Shown here in pieces: positions 1 through 4,997 of a stretch of DNA of 5,451 nucleotides. The position numbers and the translations under genes are program-made. How positions within the stretch are numbered: the first letter of the stretch is position 1; every line of letters begins with the position of its first letter. The notes beneath the pieces are model-generated. The model ran no database searches, was not told the DNA's origin, and saw nothing but the letters and a program-made list of their open reading frames with translations. Source of the DNA: an uncultured Bacillota bacterium (GTDB lineage: Bacteria; Bacillota_A; Clostridia; Peptostreptococcales; Anaerovoracaceae); assembly GCA_946628525.1 (NCBI GenBank), contig CAMOWO010000059.1, positions 1 through 5,451 of the forward strand. Reading direction: 5' to 3'.

Positions 1-985
1 CTTCCATGAGCTTATCGTAGGCAATGGTTTCGGAGCGGATGAATCCCTTTTCGAAGTCGGTGTGGATCTTGCCCGCTGCCTGAGGGGCCAGTGTGCCGCG
101 CTTGATGGTCCAGGCTCTCGTTTCATCTTCTCCTGTCGTGATGAAGGAGATGAGATCCAGCAGGGCATAGGAGGACTTGATCAGTTTATCCAGTCCGGCC
201 TCTTCGATGCCCATCTCTTCGAGGAACATATCCCGTTCTTCGTCATCCAGCTCGGAGAGTTCTTCCTCCACTTTGGCGCTGATCACGACGACCTGCGAAC
301 CCTCGCGGTCTGCCAGCTCCCGGACAGCCTTTACATATTCGTTGTCCTCGGAGGCGGCATCGTCTTCTGATACGTTGGCCGCATAGATGACTGGCTTGAA
401 GGAGAGAAGATCGAGACTCTTTACGTAGTCGTACTCTTCCTCGTCAAGATCCATCATTCTGGCGGTGTTTCCCTCTGCAATGAAATCTCTGACGCGGGTG
501 AGAAGATCGATGTCCTTTTGGAGGCTCTTGTCGCCTTTGAGCATCTTCGTCGCCTTTGTGATGCGGCGGTCCAGCACTTCCATGTCGGAGAGGATCAGTT
601 CCATATTGATGGTCTCGATGTCGCTGATGGGATCGATGCGTCCGTCAACATGGACGACGTTGGGATCCTCGAAGCAGCGGACCACGTGGACGATGGCTTC
701 CACCTCACGGATGTGGCCCAGGAACTTGTTGCCCAGGCCTTCGCCTTTGGATGCACCTTTGACGAGGCCGGCGATGTCGCAGAACTCGATGGTAGTGTAG
801 ATGGTTTTCTTCGAGTTGTATATTTTCGACAGGTTCGTGACGCGTTCATCGGGAACGGTGACGACGCCGACGTTTGGCTCGATCGTGCAGAACGGGTAAT
901 TGGCAGCCTCCGCACCGGCTTTGGTGATGGCGTTAAACAGTGTGCTCTTGCCGACATTCGGAAGCCCGACGATTCCTAGTTTCAT
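1..985 (-). CDS. ychF: Redox-regulated ATPase YchF (Obg/OLA1 family), 3' end cut by window edge
   Basis: This is a cytosolic P-loop NTPase of the TRAFAC/Obg class that associates with ribosomes; in the family it hydrolyses ATP rather than GTP. 328 codons are visible of a usual ~363-366, so only the end of the C-terminal TGS domain is missing. Seen motifs: Walker A GLPNVGKST (7-15), G3 DIAG (70-73) followed by LVKGASKGEGLGN, and a G4 position reading NVSE (204-207) instead of NKxD, the substitution that explains ATP preference in this family. C33 in PFCTIEPN and H112 align with E. coli Cys35 and His114, reported as the redox-sensitive and catalytic residues. The coiled-coil segment lies around 130-190. 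The TGS region begins near 285 (conserved APQAAGKIHTDFEKGFIR, 300-317). The ATG at 985-983 follows AAAGGAGATG at 1003-994 and gives the family's canonical N-terminus. It is divergent from the membrane protein gene to its right. Identification is firm; the role in growth or stress is known only from the family. Confidence 0.98.
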   Translation of the reverse strand, partial: MKLGIVGLPNVGKSTLFNAITKAGAEAANYPFCTIEPNVGVVTVPDERVTNLSKIYNSKKTIYTTIEFCDIAGLVKGASKGEGLGNKFLGHIREVEAIVHVVRCFEDPNVVHVDGRIDPISDIETINMELILSDMEVLDRRITKATKMLKGDKSLQKDIDLLTRVRDFIAEGNTARMMDLDEEEYDYVKSLDLLSFKPVIYAANVSEDDAASEDNEYVKAVRELADREGSQVVVISAKVEEELSELDDEERDMFLEEMGIEEAGLDKLIKSSYALLDLISFITTGEDETRAWTIKRGTLAPQAAGKIHTDFEKGFIRSETIAYDKLME

Positions 986-993
986 TTATCTTA

Positions 994-1003
994 CATCTCC
1001 TTT
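994..1003 (-). promoter_or_regulatory. Ribosome binding site of ychF
   Basis: On the minus strand AAAGGAGATG precedes the ATG, with 11 nt between GGAG and the start codon. That is a little long but within range, and no closer in-frame start exists that keeps the conserved P-loop N-terminus. Confidence 0.7.
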
Positions 1004-1110
1004 GTTTTCGTTTGATACTGCTGCGCATCTGTATGCATTTATGGCGGGCGCCCGCTTGATCATTGCCTTTCGATTCGACGGGCAGGCGCCGGATACTGCG
1101 CTCACCATAG

Positions 1111-1139
1111 ATATTAGCATAGTAAATGAGTAAATACAA
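1111..1139 (-). promoter_or_regulatory. Candidate promoter for ychF
   Basis: On the minus strand TTGTAT (1139-1134) and TAATAT (1116-1111) are separated by exactly 17 bp, each matching the sigma-A consensus at four of six positions. Transcription would begin near 1104 and give a leader of roughly 118 nt. The leader holds a GC-rich self-complementary 12-mer (1044-1055) and a GGCGCC-containing stretch near 1084-1091 that could pair with it. TATGCT within the same spacer is an alternative -10. This is a sequence match only, in an AT-rich stretch where chance matches are common. Confidence 0.35.
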
Positions 1140-1164
1140 TTTGCGATTGTCCGGCAAATCGAAA

Positions 1165-1183
1165 TTTATCGAAAAACGATAAA
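1165..1183. promoter_or_regulatory. Operator-like inverted repeat A (strong, upstream of -35)
   Basis: Perfect inverted repeat TTTATCG-AAAAA-CGATAAA centred on 1174, just upstream of the -35 of the DUF2975 promoter. The same arms and 5-bp spacer recur in site B at 1223-1239. The symmetry suits a dimeric helix-turn-helix protein; the adjacent XRE regulator is the obvious candidate, but that is inferred from position. Confidence 0.7.
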
Positions 1184-1186
1184 AAG

Positions 1187-1203
1187 TTGTTGACAAACGA
1201 AAA
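1187..1203. promoter_or_regulatory. Operator-like inverted repeat D (weak, overlaps -35)
   Basis: TTGTTG-ACAAA-CGAAAA, centred on 1195, is a degenerate version of TTATCG-N5-CGATAA (left arm 4/6, right arm 5/6). It overlaps the -35 hexamer at 1190-1195 and lies exactly 21 bp from the centre of site A. Because it shares bases with the -35, some of the match may be coincidental. Confidence 0.4.
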
Positions 1204-1218
1204 AACCTCCTCTATACT
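1190..1218 (+). promoter_or_regulatory. Strong sigma-A promoter of the DUF2975/HTH cassette
   Basis: TTGACA (1190-1195, perfect -35), a 17-bp spacer, and TATACT (1213-1218, five of six for the -10). Transcription should begin near 1225, inside operator-like site B, leaving a leader of about 55 nt. A promoter this close to consensus, flanked by operators, is what one expects of a tightly repressed gene. Confidence 0.85.
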
Positions 1219-1222
1219 TAGA

Positions 1223-1239
1223 TTATCGATAAACGATAA
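1223..1239. promoter_or_regulatory. Operator-like inverted repeat B (strong, over the start site)
   Basis: TTATCG-ATAAA-CGATAA is a perfect 6-5-6 inverted repeat centred on 1231, covering the predicted transcription start. Its right half plus spacer (ATAAACGATA) is repeated directly in site C 21 bp downstream. Occupancy here would block promoter clearance or open-complex formation. Confidence 0.7.
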
Positions 1240-1243
1240 ATAA

Positions 1244-1260
1244 TAATTGATAAACGATAC
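1244..1260. promoter_or_regulatory. Operator-like repeat C (weak, in the 5' leader)
   Basis: TAATTG-ATAAA-CGATAC, centred on 1252, keeps the spacer and most of the right arm of site B (5/6) but has a poorer left arm (4/6). Its centre is 21 bp from that of B, the same strong-to-weak spacing seen between A and D. It ends five bases before the AGGAGG ribosome binding site. Confidence 0.5.
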
Positions 1261-1279
1261 AGACAGGAGGGACGACATT

Positions 1280-1852
1280 ATGAAAAAGTTAAATCATGTA
1301 ATGGTGATATTCACCAAGATCGCAGAGGTATGTTACTGGGTGGTATGCGGCTTCATGATCGTGATGACAGCGATGGTGGCCAGCGGACATAGTTCCATGC
1401 TGCGCATCGTGAGCGATATCGATGCGACCACGGAACATCTTGACAGCGGCTCATTCAATATATGGATAACTGACATGAGCCAGGTGCAGGCAGTAGGAAG
1501 GGCGTACATCATCTTCTTTATCACGGTCCTCATCGTAAGCGCGCTGATGGCGATGGTATTCCGCAATGTGCATCTTTCGCTGAAGACAGCGGAAGGCAGG
1601 ACGAAATTCAGCAGAGGCGAGACACCGTTCCAGCCGGATATCGTCAGGATGGTAAGGGAAATCGGTATTTTCCTGATCGCCATCCCGGTGGTGGAATTCA
1701 TCATGAGCACCATAGGAAGGATCGCGATCGGTCCGTACGCTGAGATCTCTACGAGTTTCAACGGCGTCATGATAGGCCTCATCGTACTTTGCCTGGCTCA
1801 GTTCTTCGCTTACGGAGCACAGCTGCAGGAAGACTCTGACGGATTGGTTTAA
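1280..1852 (+). CDS. DUF2975-type four-helix membrane protein (YoaS-like)
   Basis: A 190-residue integral membrane protein with four hydrophobic segments, at about 15-35, 75-93, 126-144 and 161-180. A hydrophilic ~38-residue loop follows helix 1 (36-73), and a shorter basic loop carrying TPFQPDIVRMVREIG (115-129) precedes helix 3. That loop motif, the four-helix layout and the immediate downstream YozG-like HTH gene are typical of DUF2975 proteins, whose biochemical role is unknown. I chose the ATG at 1280 because AGGAGG at 1265-1270 sits 9 nt before it; an in-frame TTG at 1247 has no such site and falls inside an operator repeat. It is transcribed from the strong promoter at 1190-1218 and should be cotranscribed with the regulator. 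A membrane partner or signal input for that regulator is my inference; a transporter or stress-induced membrane protein is possible. Family assignment is moderately sure, function unknown. Confidence 0.8.
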   Translation: MKKLNHVMVIFTKIAEVCYWVVCGFMIVMTAMVASGHSSMLRIVSDIDATTEHLDSGSFNIWITDMSQVQAVGRAYIIFFITVLIVSALMAMVFRNVHLSLKTAEGRTKFSRGETPFQPDIVRMVREIGIFLIAIPVVEFIMSTIGRIAIGPYAEISTSFNGVMIGLIVLCLAQFFAYGAQLQEDSDGLV

Positions 1853-1863
1853 GGAGGTGTACC

Positions 1864-2079
1864 ATGGGAAAGATCGTACTTGAACTGGATGTCATGATGG
1901 CGAAGCGCCATATATCTCTCGGCGAGCTGGCCGAAATTGTAGGGATCACAAACGTGAACCTCTCCAAAATCAAGAATAACAAGGTGAATGCGATACGATT
2001 CAGCACACTGTCAGGCATCTGCCAGGCACTGGATTGTGAACCGGGCGATATACTGAAATACGTGCCGGATGAAGAATAG
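1864..2079 (+). CDS. Small Cro/CI-type (XRE) transcriptional regulator, YozG-like
   Basis: A 71-residue stand-alone helix-turn-helix protein of the HTH_26/YozG type. Residues ~18-26 (SLGELAEIV) form the first HTH helix, and 28-39 (ITNVNLSKIKNN) form the turn and recognition helix with the LSKIKNNK signature. The segment 43-66 (AIRFSTLSGICQALDCEPGDILKY) is the conserved C-terminal helical pair that closes the fold. There is no separate ligand domain, so any signal must come through a partner or abundance. The ATG at 1864 follows AAGGAGG (1851-1857), which overlaps the TAA stop of the upstream gene, implying coupled expression at a fixed ratio. Family proteins are DNA-binding, usually as dimers. 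The inverted repeats around 1165-1260 are the likely autoregulatory targets, by position and symmetry only. Protein-class confidence is high; targets are inferred. Confidence 0.92.
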   Translation: MGKIVLELDVMMAKRHISLGELAEIVGITNVNLSKIKNNKVNAIRFSTLSGICQALDCEPGDILKYVPDEE

Positions 2080-2084
2080 ATACG

Positions 2085-2114
2085 AAAAGAGGATCAGCTT
2101 TTGCTGGTCCTTTT
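2085..2114. terminator. Intrinsic terminator between convergent genes, possibly bidirectional
   Basis: GGATCAGC (2091-2098), a TTTT loop, and GCTGGTCC (2103-2110) form an 8-bp stem with one G-U pair. It is followed on the plus strand by TTTT (2111-2114) and preceded by AAAA (2085-2088), so each strand has a short T run after the hairpin. It begins five bases after the HTH gene's stop and encloses the TGA of lgt (2096-2094), so lgt's last codons form one arm. The T tracts are short, so termination may be partial, especially leftward. Confidence 0.65.
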
Positions 2115-2849
2115 GCTTGCGGTCTTATTTAAGTATAGATAAGCGACCAGGCAGACAGCAGCGATCACGATGCTGATGACCTGAGCCTGCTTGAAGGGCC
2201 CGATCATGAGACTGTCGGTCCTCAAGGCCTCCACGAAGAAGCGCTCCACGGAGTAGAGGATGCCGTAAAGGCAGATGATCTGTCCGCTGAACTTTTGCTT
2301 CCTTGCGATATAGAGCAGGAAGAGGAAGAGAAGGCAGCACCAGATGGATTCGTAAAGGAATGTAGGGTGGTAGGTGATGCCGTTCACCGTTACAGCCCAA
2401 GGAAGGTCCGTGGGTCCGCCGTGAGCCTCAGAGTTAAAATAGTTTCCCCATCTTCCGATGGCCTGCGCCAGTGCGATGGAAGGAGCCAGAAGGTCCAAAA
2501 CATCCAGCGGCCGTATCTTATAGATAATGCAAAGGATGACGCCGACACCGAGGCCCGCGATGAGCCCTCCGTGAATGGCCAGTCCACCCTGGCGTATGTT
2601 GATCATCTTCATGATGTCTCCGGCGTACCAGGACCAGTTGAAGATCACGTAGTAGAGGCGTGCGCCGATGATCCCGCAGGGCACGCTTATGATGATGAAA
2701 TTCAGGAGCTTGTCCGGGTCGATGCCATGGGCCGCGGCTCTTTTGATGCACAAAAAAGTGCCGGCGACGATGGCCACCGTCACGATGATACCGTACCACA
2801 TGATATCCAAGCCGAAAATGGTGATGGCTACCGGATCAGGAATAGGCAT
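2094..2849 (-). CDS. lgt: Prolipoprotein diacylglyceryl transferase
   Basis: Lgt moves the diacylglyceryl group of phosphatidylglycerol to the lipobox cysteine of prolipoproteins, the first step of lipoprotein maturation, in the cytoplasmic membrane. The 251-residue protein has the expected multi-pass hydrophobic profile and family motifs in order: FGLDIMWYG near the N-terminus with Y19; GARLYYVIFN (62-71); GGLAIHGG (88-95) with H93; the Lgt signature GRWGNYFNSEAHGG (132-145) with R133, N136, N139 and E141; HPTFLYES (161-168); and RFFVEALR (203-210) with R203 and E207. These positions match E. coli Tyr26, His103, Arg143, Asn146, Glu151, Arg239 and Glu243, so the enzyme looks intact. It is shorter than the ~290-residue E. 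coli protein but usual for Firmicutes. The ATG at 2849 has AAAGGAG ending 6 nt upstream. It is monocistronic here, convergent with the HTH gene and divergent from mraZ. Confidence 0.98.
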   Translation of the reverse strand: MPIPDPVAITIFGLDIMWYGIIVTVAIVAGTFLCIKRAAAHGIDPDKLLNFIIISVPCGIIGARLYYVIFNWSWYAGDIMKMINIRQGGLAIHGGLIAGLGVGVILCIIYKIRPLDVLDLLAPSIALAQAIGRWGNYFNSEAHGGPTDLPWAVTVNGITYHPTFLYESIWCCLLFLFLLYIARKQKFSGQIICLYGILYSVERFFVEALRTDSLMIGPFKQAQVISIVIAAVCLVAYLYLNKTASKRTSKS

Positions 2850-2883
2850 AGCGCTCTCCTTTCACTGCGTTAACGTTTACGAA

Positions 2884-2912
2884 ACTATACTACCACATCC
2901 ATGGGATAAAAA
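2884..2912 (-). promoter_or_regulatory. Candidate promoter for lgt
   Basis: On the minus strand TATAGT (2889-2884) is a good -10 (five of six), about 35 nt upstream of the lgt start. The hexamer 17 bp upstream is TTTTTA (2912-2907), a poor -35. The T-rich run there may compensate, but the call rests mostly on the -10. Confidence 0.35.
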
Positions 2913-2957
2913 ACAGTAAGGTGATACGAATCCGCCGTCTGCCGGCGATGAAGAGGA

Positions 2958-3025
2958 AAAGTGAGAAAAATGTGGGGAAATCGCCCTCTGGTGGAGTAAA
3001 AGTGTTGCAAAGTGGTGGAAAAGGG
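2958..3025 (+). promoter_or_regulatory. MraZ-box array (tandem AAAGTG-type repeats)
   Basis: Two back-to-back 10-bp repeats, AAAGTGTTGC (2999-3008) and AAAGTGGTGG (3009-3018), match the AAAGTG[T/G] box reported for MraZ in Mollicutes and resemble the 10-bp-phased TGGGN repeats of E. coli. Weaker copies share the GTG core: AAAGTGAG (2958), AATGTGGG (2969), CTGGTGGA (2988) and, with GGG for GTG, AAAGGGT (3020). Core-to-core steps are 11, 19, 11, 10 and 11 bp, that is, whole helical turns. The two best boxes overlap the predicted -35, which fits repression by MraZ of its own operon. Confidence 0.7.
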
Positions 3026-3033
3026 TTTAAAAT
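3005..3033 (+). promoter_or_regulatory. Probable promoter of the dcw cluster (PmraZ)
   Basis: TTGCAA (3005-3010) and TAAAAT (3028-3033) are separated by exactly 17 bp; the first matches the -35 at four of six positions, the second the -10 at five of six. Transcription would start near 3040, about 22 nt before the mraZ ATG and just ahead of AGGAGG (3051-3056). Its -35 lies within the MraZ boxes. Confidence 0.55.
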
Positions 3034-3061
3034 GGAGACAAATATAATGCAGGAGGAGTCT

Positions 3062-3505
3062 ATGTTCGTCGGGAAATTCAACAACTCAATAGATGGCAAA
3101 GCCAGAGTGATCGTTCCGGCGAAGTTCAGGTATGAACTGGGAGAATCCTGCGTCATATCGAAGGGCCTCGATAAGTGTCTGGATATATACACGGCAGACG
3201 AATGGGAACGTTTCGTCAAAGAGAAACTGGAACCTTTGCCGGACAGCAATCCGCAGGCGAGAATGCTGAAGCGGTACTTCTTTTCATCTGCTAATTCGTG
3301 TGAAGTGGACAAGCAGGGGAGAGTCAAGATACCACAGGATCTGCTGGATTATGCAGGTATAGAGAAAGAACTTATCACTATAGGAAGCAACAACAAGATC
3401 GAGATCTGGTCACGGGAAGAGTGGAACAAGCAGCTTGATATCGATTCGGGCGAACTGCTCAATGCCAGTGAAGTTGCGGAGGGCCTTGAACAGTATGGAT
3501 TTTAA
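3062..3505 (+). CDS. mraZ: Transcriptional regulator MraZ
   Basis: MraZ is a ring-forming DNA-binding protein of the SpoVT/AbrB fold, encoded first in dcw clusters, where it usually controls its own operon. The 147-residue product has the two expected swapped-hairpin repeats: [13 protein letters not shown] (11-23) and [13 protein letters not shown] (83-95), each carrying the DxKxRxxxP core. The N-terminus [11 protein letters not shown] is typical, and the length is normal. I chose the ATG at 3062 because AGGAGG (3051-3056) lies 5 nt ahead and the family begins here; the frame stays open upstream to 2921, but those codons run through the promoter and MraZ boxes. A second in-frame ATG at 3047 would place the Shine-Dalgarno inside the gene. 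It overlaps rsmH by 11 nt, so the two are translationally linked. Binding to the upstream repeat array is inferred from position and box similarity. Confidence 0.97.
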   Translation: MFVGKFNNSIDGKARVIVPAKFRYELGESCVISKGLDKCLDIYTADEWERFVKEKLEPLPDSNPQARMLKRYFFSSANSCEVDKQGRVKIPQDLLDYAGIEKELITIGSNNKIEIWSREEWNKQLDIDSGELLNASEVAEGLEQYGF

Positions 3506-4430
3506 ACATGTGCCGGTTCTCTTTCACGAGTGCCTGGACAATCTGGATATAAAAGCAAACGGCATCTATGTCGACGGGACGCTGGGCGGCGGAGGACACA
3601 GCCTGGGCATCGGCGAGAGACTGAGCCGCGAAGGGACCCTGATCGGGATCGACAGAGATGAGGAAGCCCTGGAAGCGGCAGGCAGAAGACTGGCCGGGCT
3701 GGCGTGCGATGTTCACTTGGTCCACAGCAATTATGCGGACATCAAGAAGGTCATCGCCGATCTTGGCGTGGATGGCATCGACGGAGCACTCCTCGATATC
3801 GGCGTATCGTCGTATCAGCTGGACAACAGCGAAAGAGGGTTCTCCTACATGCAGGATGCACCGCTGGATATGAGGATGAACAGAGAGGAATCCTTTACCG
3901 CAGGCGATGTGGTGAACACTTACACGGAGAAGCATCTAACCCAGATCATCAAGGACTACGGCGAGGAGCGATGGGCTTCGAGGATCGCCAAGTTCATCGT
4001 CAAGGCCAGAGAAGAAGGAACCATAGAAACCACGGGCCAGCTTGTGGAGATCATCAAGGCAGCCATACCGGCCTCCGCAAGACGCGAGGGACCGCATCCT
4101 GCCAAGAGGACATTCCAGGCCATAAGAATAGAAGTAAACAGCGAACTTGAGCAGCTGAAGACGGCTGTGAACGAATACTGTGACGTTTTGCGACCGGGCG
4201 GGAGGCTTTGCATCATCACCTTCCATTCCCTGGAAGACAGGATCGTCAAGGAAGCCTTTCGCAAGAGGCTGGACCCTTGCATTTGTCCGAAGCAGCTTCC
4301 TGTATGTACATGCGGCAGGAAGGCAGACGTGAGGAAGGTCACAGGTAAGCCGATCGTTCCGGGAGCGGAGGAACTGGGTACGAATCCGAGGTCCAGGAGC
4401 GCCAAGCTCAGGGTAATAGAGAAGATATAA
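3495..4430 (+). CDS. rsmH: 16S rRNA (cytosine-1402-N4)-methyltransferase RsmH (MraW)
   Basis: RsmH uses S-adenosylmethionine to methylate N4 of C1402 in 16S rRNA, in the P-site decoding region of the 30S subunit. The 311-residue length is typical. Seen motifs: VPVLFHE (6-12); the SAM-binding loop [10 protein letters not shown] (27-36); the acidic DRD (53-55) ending the second strand; LLDIGVSS (99-106); ERGFSY (113-118) and PLDMRM (123-128); the family helix [11 protein letters not shown] (205-215); and [12 protein letters not shown] (241-252). A CxC-x6-CxC cysteine cluster (C262, C264, C271, C273) lies near the C-terminus; such clusters occur in many Gram-positive RsmH proteins and might bind metal, which I infer. 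The ATG at 3495 starts inside mraZ and is preceded by GGAGGG (3478-3483) 11 nt upstream; it yields the canonical MxFKHxPVL start. The gene is second in the dcw cluster, 31 nt before the ftsL-like gene. Confidence 0.98.
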   Translation: MDFKHVPVLFHECLDNLDIKANGIYVDGTLGGGGHSLGIGERLSREGTLIGIDRDEEALEAAGRRLAGLACDVHLVHSNYADIKKVIADLGVDGIDGALLDIGVSSYQLDNSERGFSYMQDAPLDMRMNREESFTAGDVVNTYTEKHLTQIIKDYGEERWASRIAKFIVKAREEGTIETTGQLVEIIKAAIPASARREGPHPAKRTFQAIRIEVNSELEQLKTAVNEYCDVLRPGGRLCIITFHSLEDRIVKEAFRKRLDPCICPKQLPVCTCGRKADVRKVTGKPIVPGAEELGTNPRSRSAKLRVIEKI

Positions 4431-4461
4431 CGGATCATAGGCGAATTAGGGGTGAGTCATC

Positions 4462-4914
4462 ATGATGGAAGCAGAAAAATGGTATGAATTTCAGAAGGAA
4501 TACCAGAAATACGGAATAGATATGAAGCCTGAGAGGGAGAGACCGCAGAGGCGCAGAAGAGCCGCGACGATCAATCCCGACATCAGAAACAGAGCGGACA
4601 CCAGGAAATTGTTGTTCGGATCCGTGCTGATCGCAGGAATTCTTTGCATTTTTATGATAATGGTTACTGCTTTTTGCGCCAGTGTGCAGTATGATATTAA
4701 CCAGATGACAAAGGAGAATCAGGCTGTACAGGGCGAGATCGAGAATCTTCAGGCCGAGTATTACAGTGTGAGCAGCATAGGGGTAGTCGAGAGTACGGCG
4801 ACGAAGGAGATGGGGATGAAGTACCCATCGGAGAAACGGAGAGTATATCTTTATTCAGATGATGTACCATCGGAGGGATTCGCTGCAGTACTAAGAGATA
4901 TGGCATACAATTAG
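4462..4914 (+). CDS. ftsL: FtsL-like cell division protein (bitopic, septum-formation family)
   Basis: The 150-residue product has a basic, charged cytoplasmic N-terminus (1-48, with arginine runs at 25-33), one transmembrane helix (about 49-73), then an extracytoplasmic segment. Residues ~77-105 look like a short coiled coil, followed by VVESTATKEMGMKYPSEKRRVYL (108-130), the A-x-K-E-x-G-M-x-x-P pattern found in FtsL/DivIC-type proteins. In the family FtsL joins DivIB and DivIC in the septal complex and helps activate the FtsW/class B PBP synthase. Overall sequence is poorly conserved, so the name rests on topology, the GMxYP patch and position between rsmH and the PBP gene. Two adjacent ATGs (4462, 4465) are usable; AGGGGTGA (4448-4455) is 6 or 9 nt upstream. 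DivIC is the main alternative, but it is not usually encoded in this slot. Confidence 0.85.
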   Translation: MMEAEKWYEFQKEYQKYGIDMKPERERPQRRRRAATINPDIRNRADTRKLLFGSVLIAGILCIFMIMVTAFCASVQYDINQMTKENQAVQGEIENLQAEYYSVSSIGVVESTATKEMGMKYPSEKRRVYLYSDDVPSEGFAAVLRDMAYN

Positions 4915-4944
4915 GGACCAATTGAATCAAGGTAAAAATGAAAT

Positions 4945-4979
4945 GCCCGGACAGTCGAATAATCTTTCAACGTCCGGGC
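4945..4979 (+). other. Stable hairpin between ftsL and the PBP gene
   Basis: GCCCGGAC (4945-4952) pairs perfectly with GTCCGGGC (4972-4979). The stem continues inward past a bulged A4953 through G4954-C4971, T4955-A4970, a C-A mismatch, and GAA/TTC (4957-4959 with 4966-4968), leaving a six-base loop: 13 pairs in all. No T run follows on the plus strand (CTCATCATT), so it does not look like a normal intrinsic terminator. It ends eight bases before the CGGAGA ribosome binding site of the PBP gene, a position where it could affect translation, mRNA processing or stability. Confidence 0.7.
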
Positions 4980-4997
4980 TCATCATTCGGAGAAAAA

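Noticed and set aside
518..979. Long plus-strand open frame antisense to ychF
   Set aside because: It is the mirror of the ychF coding frame; YchF motifs on the minus strand are unambiguous.
986..996. ATG-TAA two-codon reading frame overlapping the ychF Shine-Dalgarno on the minus strand
   Set aside because: A minimal start-stop could stall ribosomes, but this ATG is part of the AGGAGATG Shine-Dalgarno stretch and has no ribosome binding site of its own; most likely coincidence.
1139..1161. ATTTGC-N9-GCAAAT inverted repeat and an overlapping CGATT/AATCG repeat next to operator site A
   Set aside because: Short AT-rich arms are expected by chance here, the motif differs from the TTATCG element, and it does not recur.
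933..1196. Open minus-strand frame of 87 codons across the ychF start and intergenic region
   Set aside because: It begins at a TTG inside the DUF2975 promoter, has no ribosome binding site and no recognisable protein character, and its end overlaps ychF in another frame.
2295..2873. 192-codon plus-strand frame antisense to lgt
   Set aside because: Its composition reflects the reverse of a membrane protein gene, it has no supporting ribosome binding site, and lgt on the minus strand carries all family residues.
2933..2947. CGCCG-TCTGC-CGGCG mini hairpin between lgt and mraZ
   Set aside because: It has only five pairs and no T tract, and lies between two divergent genes where no terminator is needed.
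3043..3048. Perfect TATAAT ahead of mraZ
   Set aside because: The hexamer 17 bp upstream (AAAGGG) is no -35, and a start about 7 bp downstream would fall inside the AGGAGG ribosome binding site. TTGCAA-N17-TAAAAT at 3005-3033 is the better promoter.
2921..3061. Upstream in-frame extension of mraZ
   Set aside because: It would translate through the promoter and MraZ boxes, has no ribosome binding site, and family proteins begin at MFxGxF.
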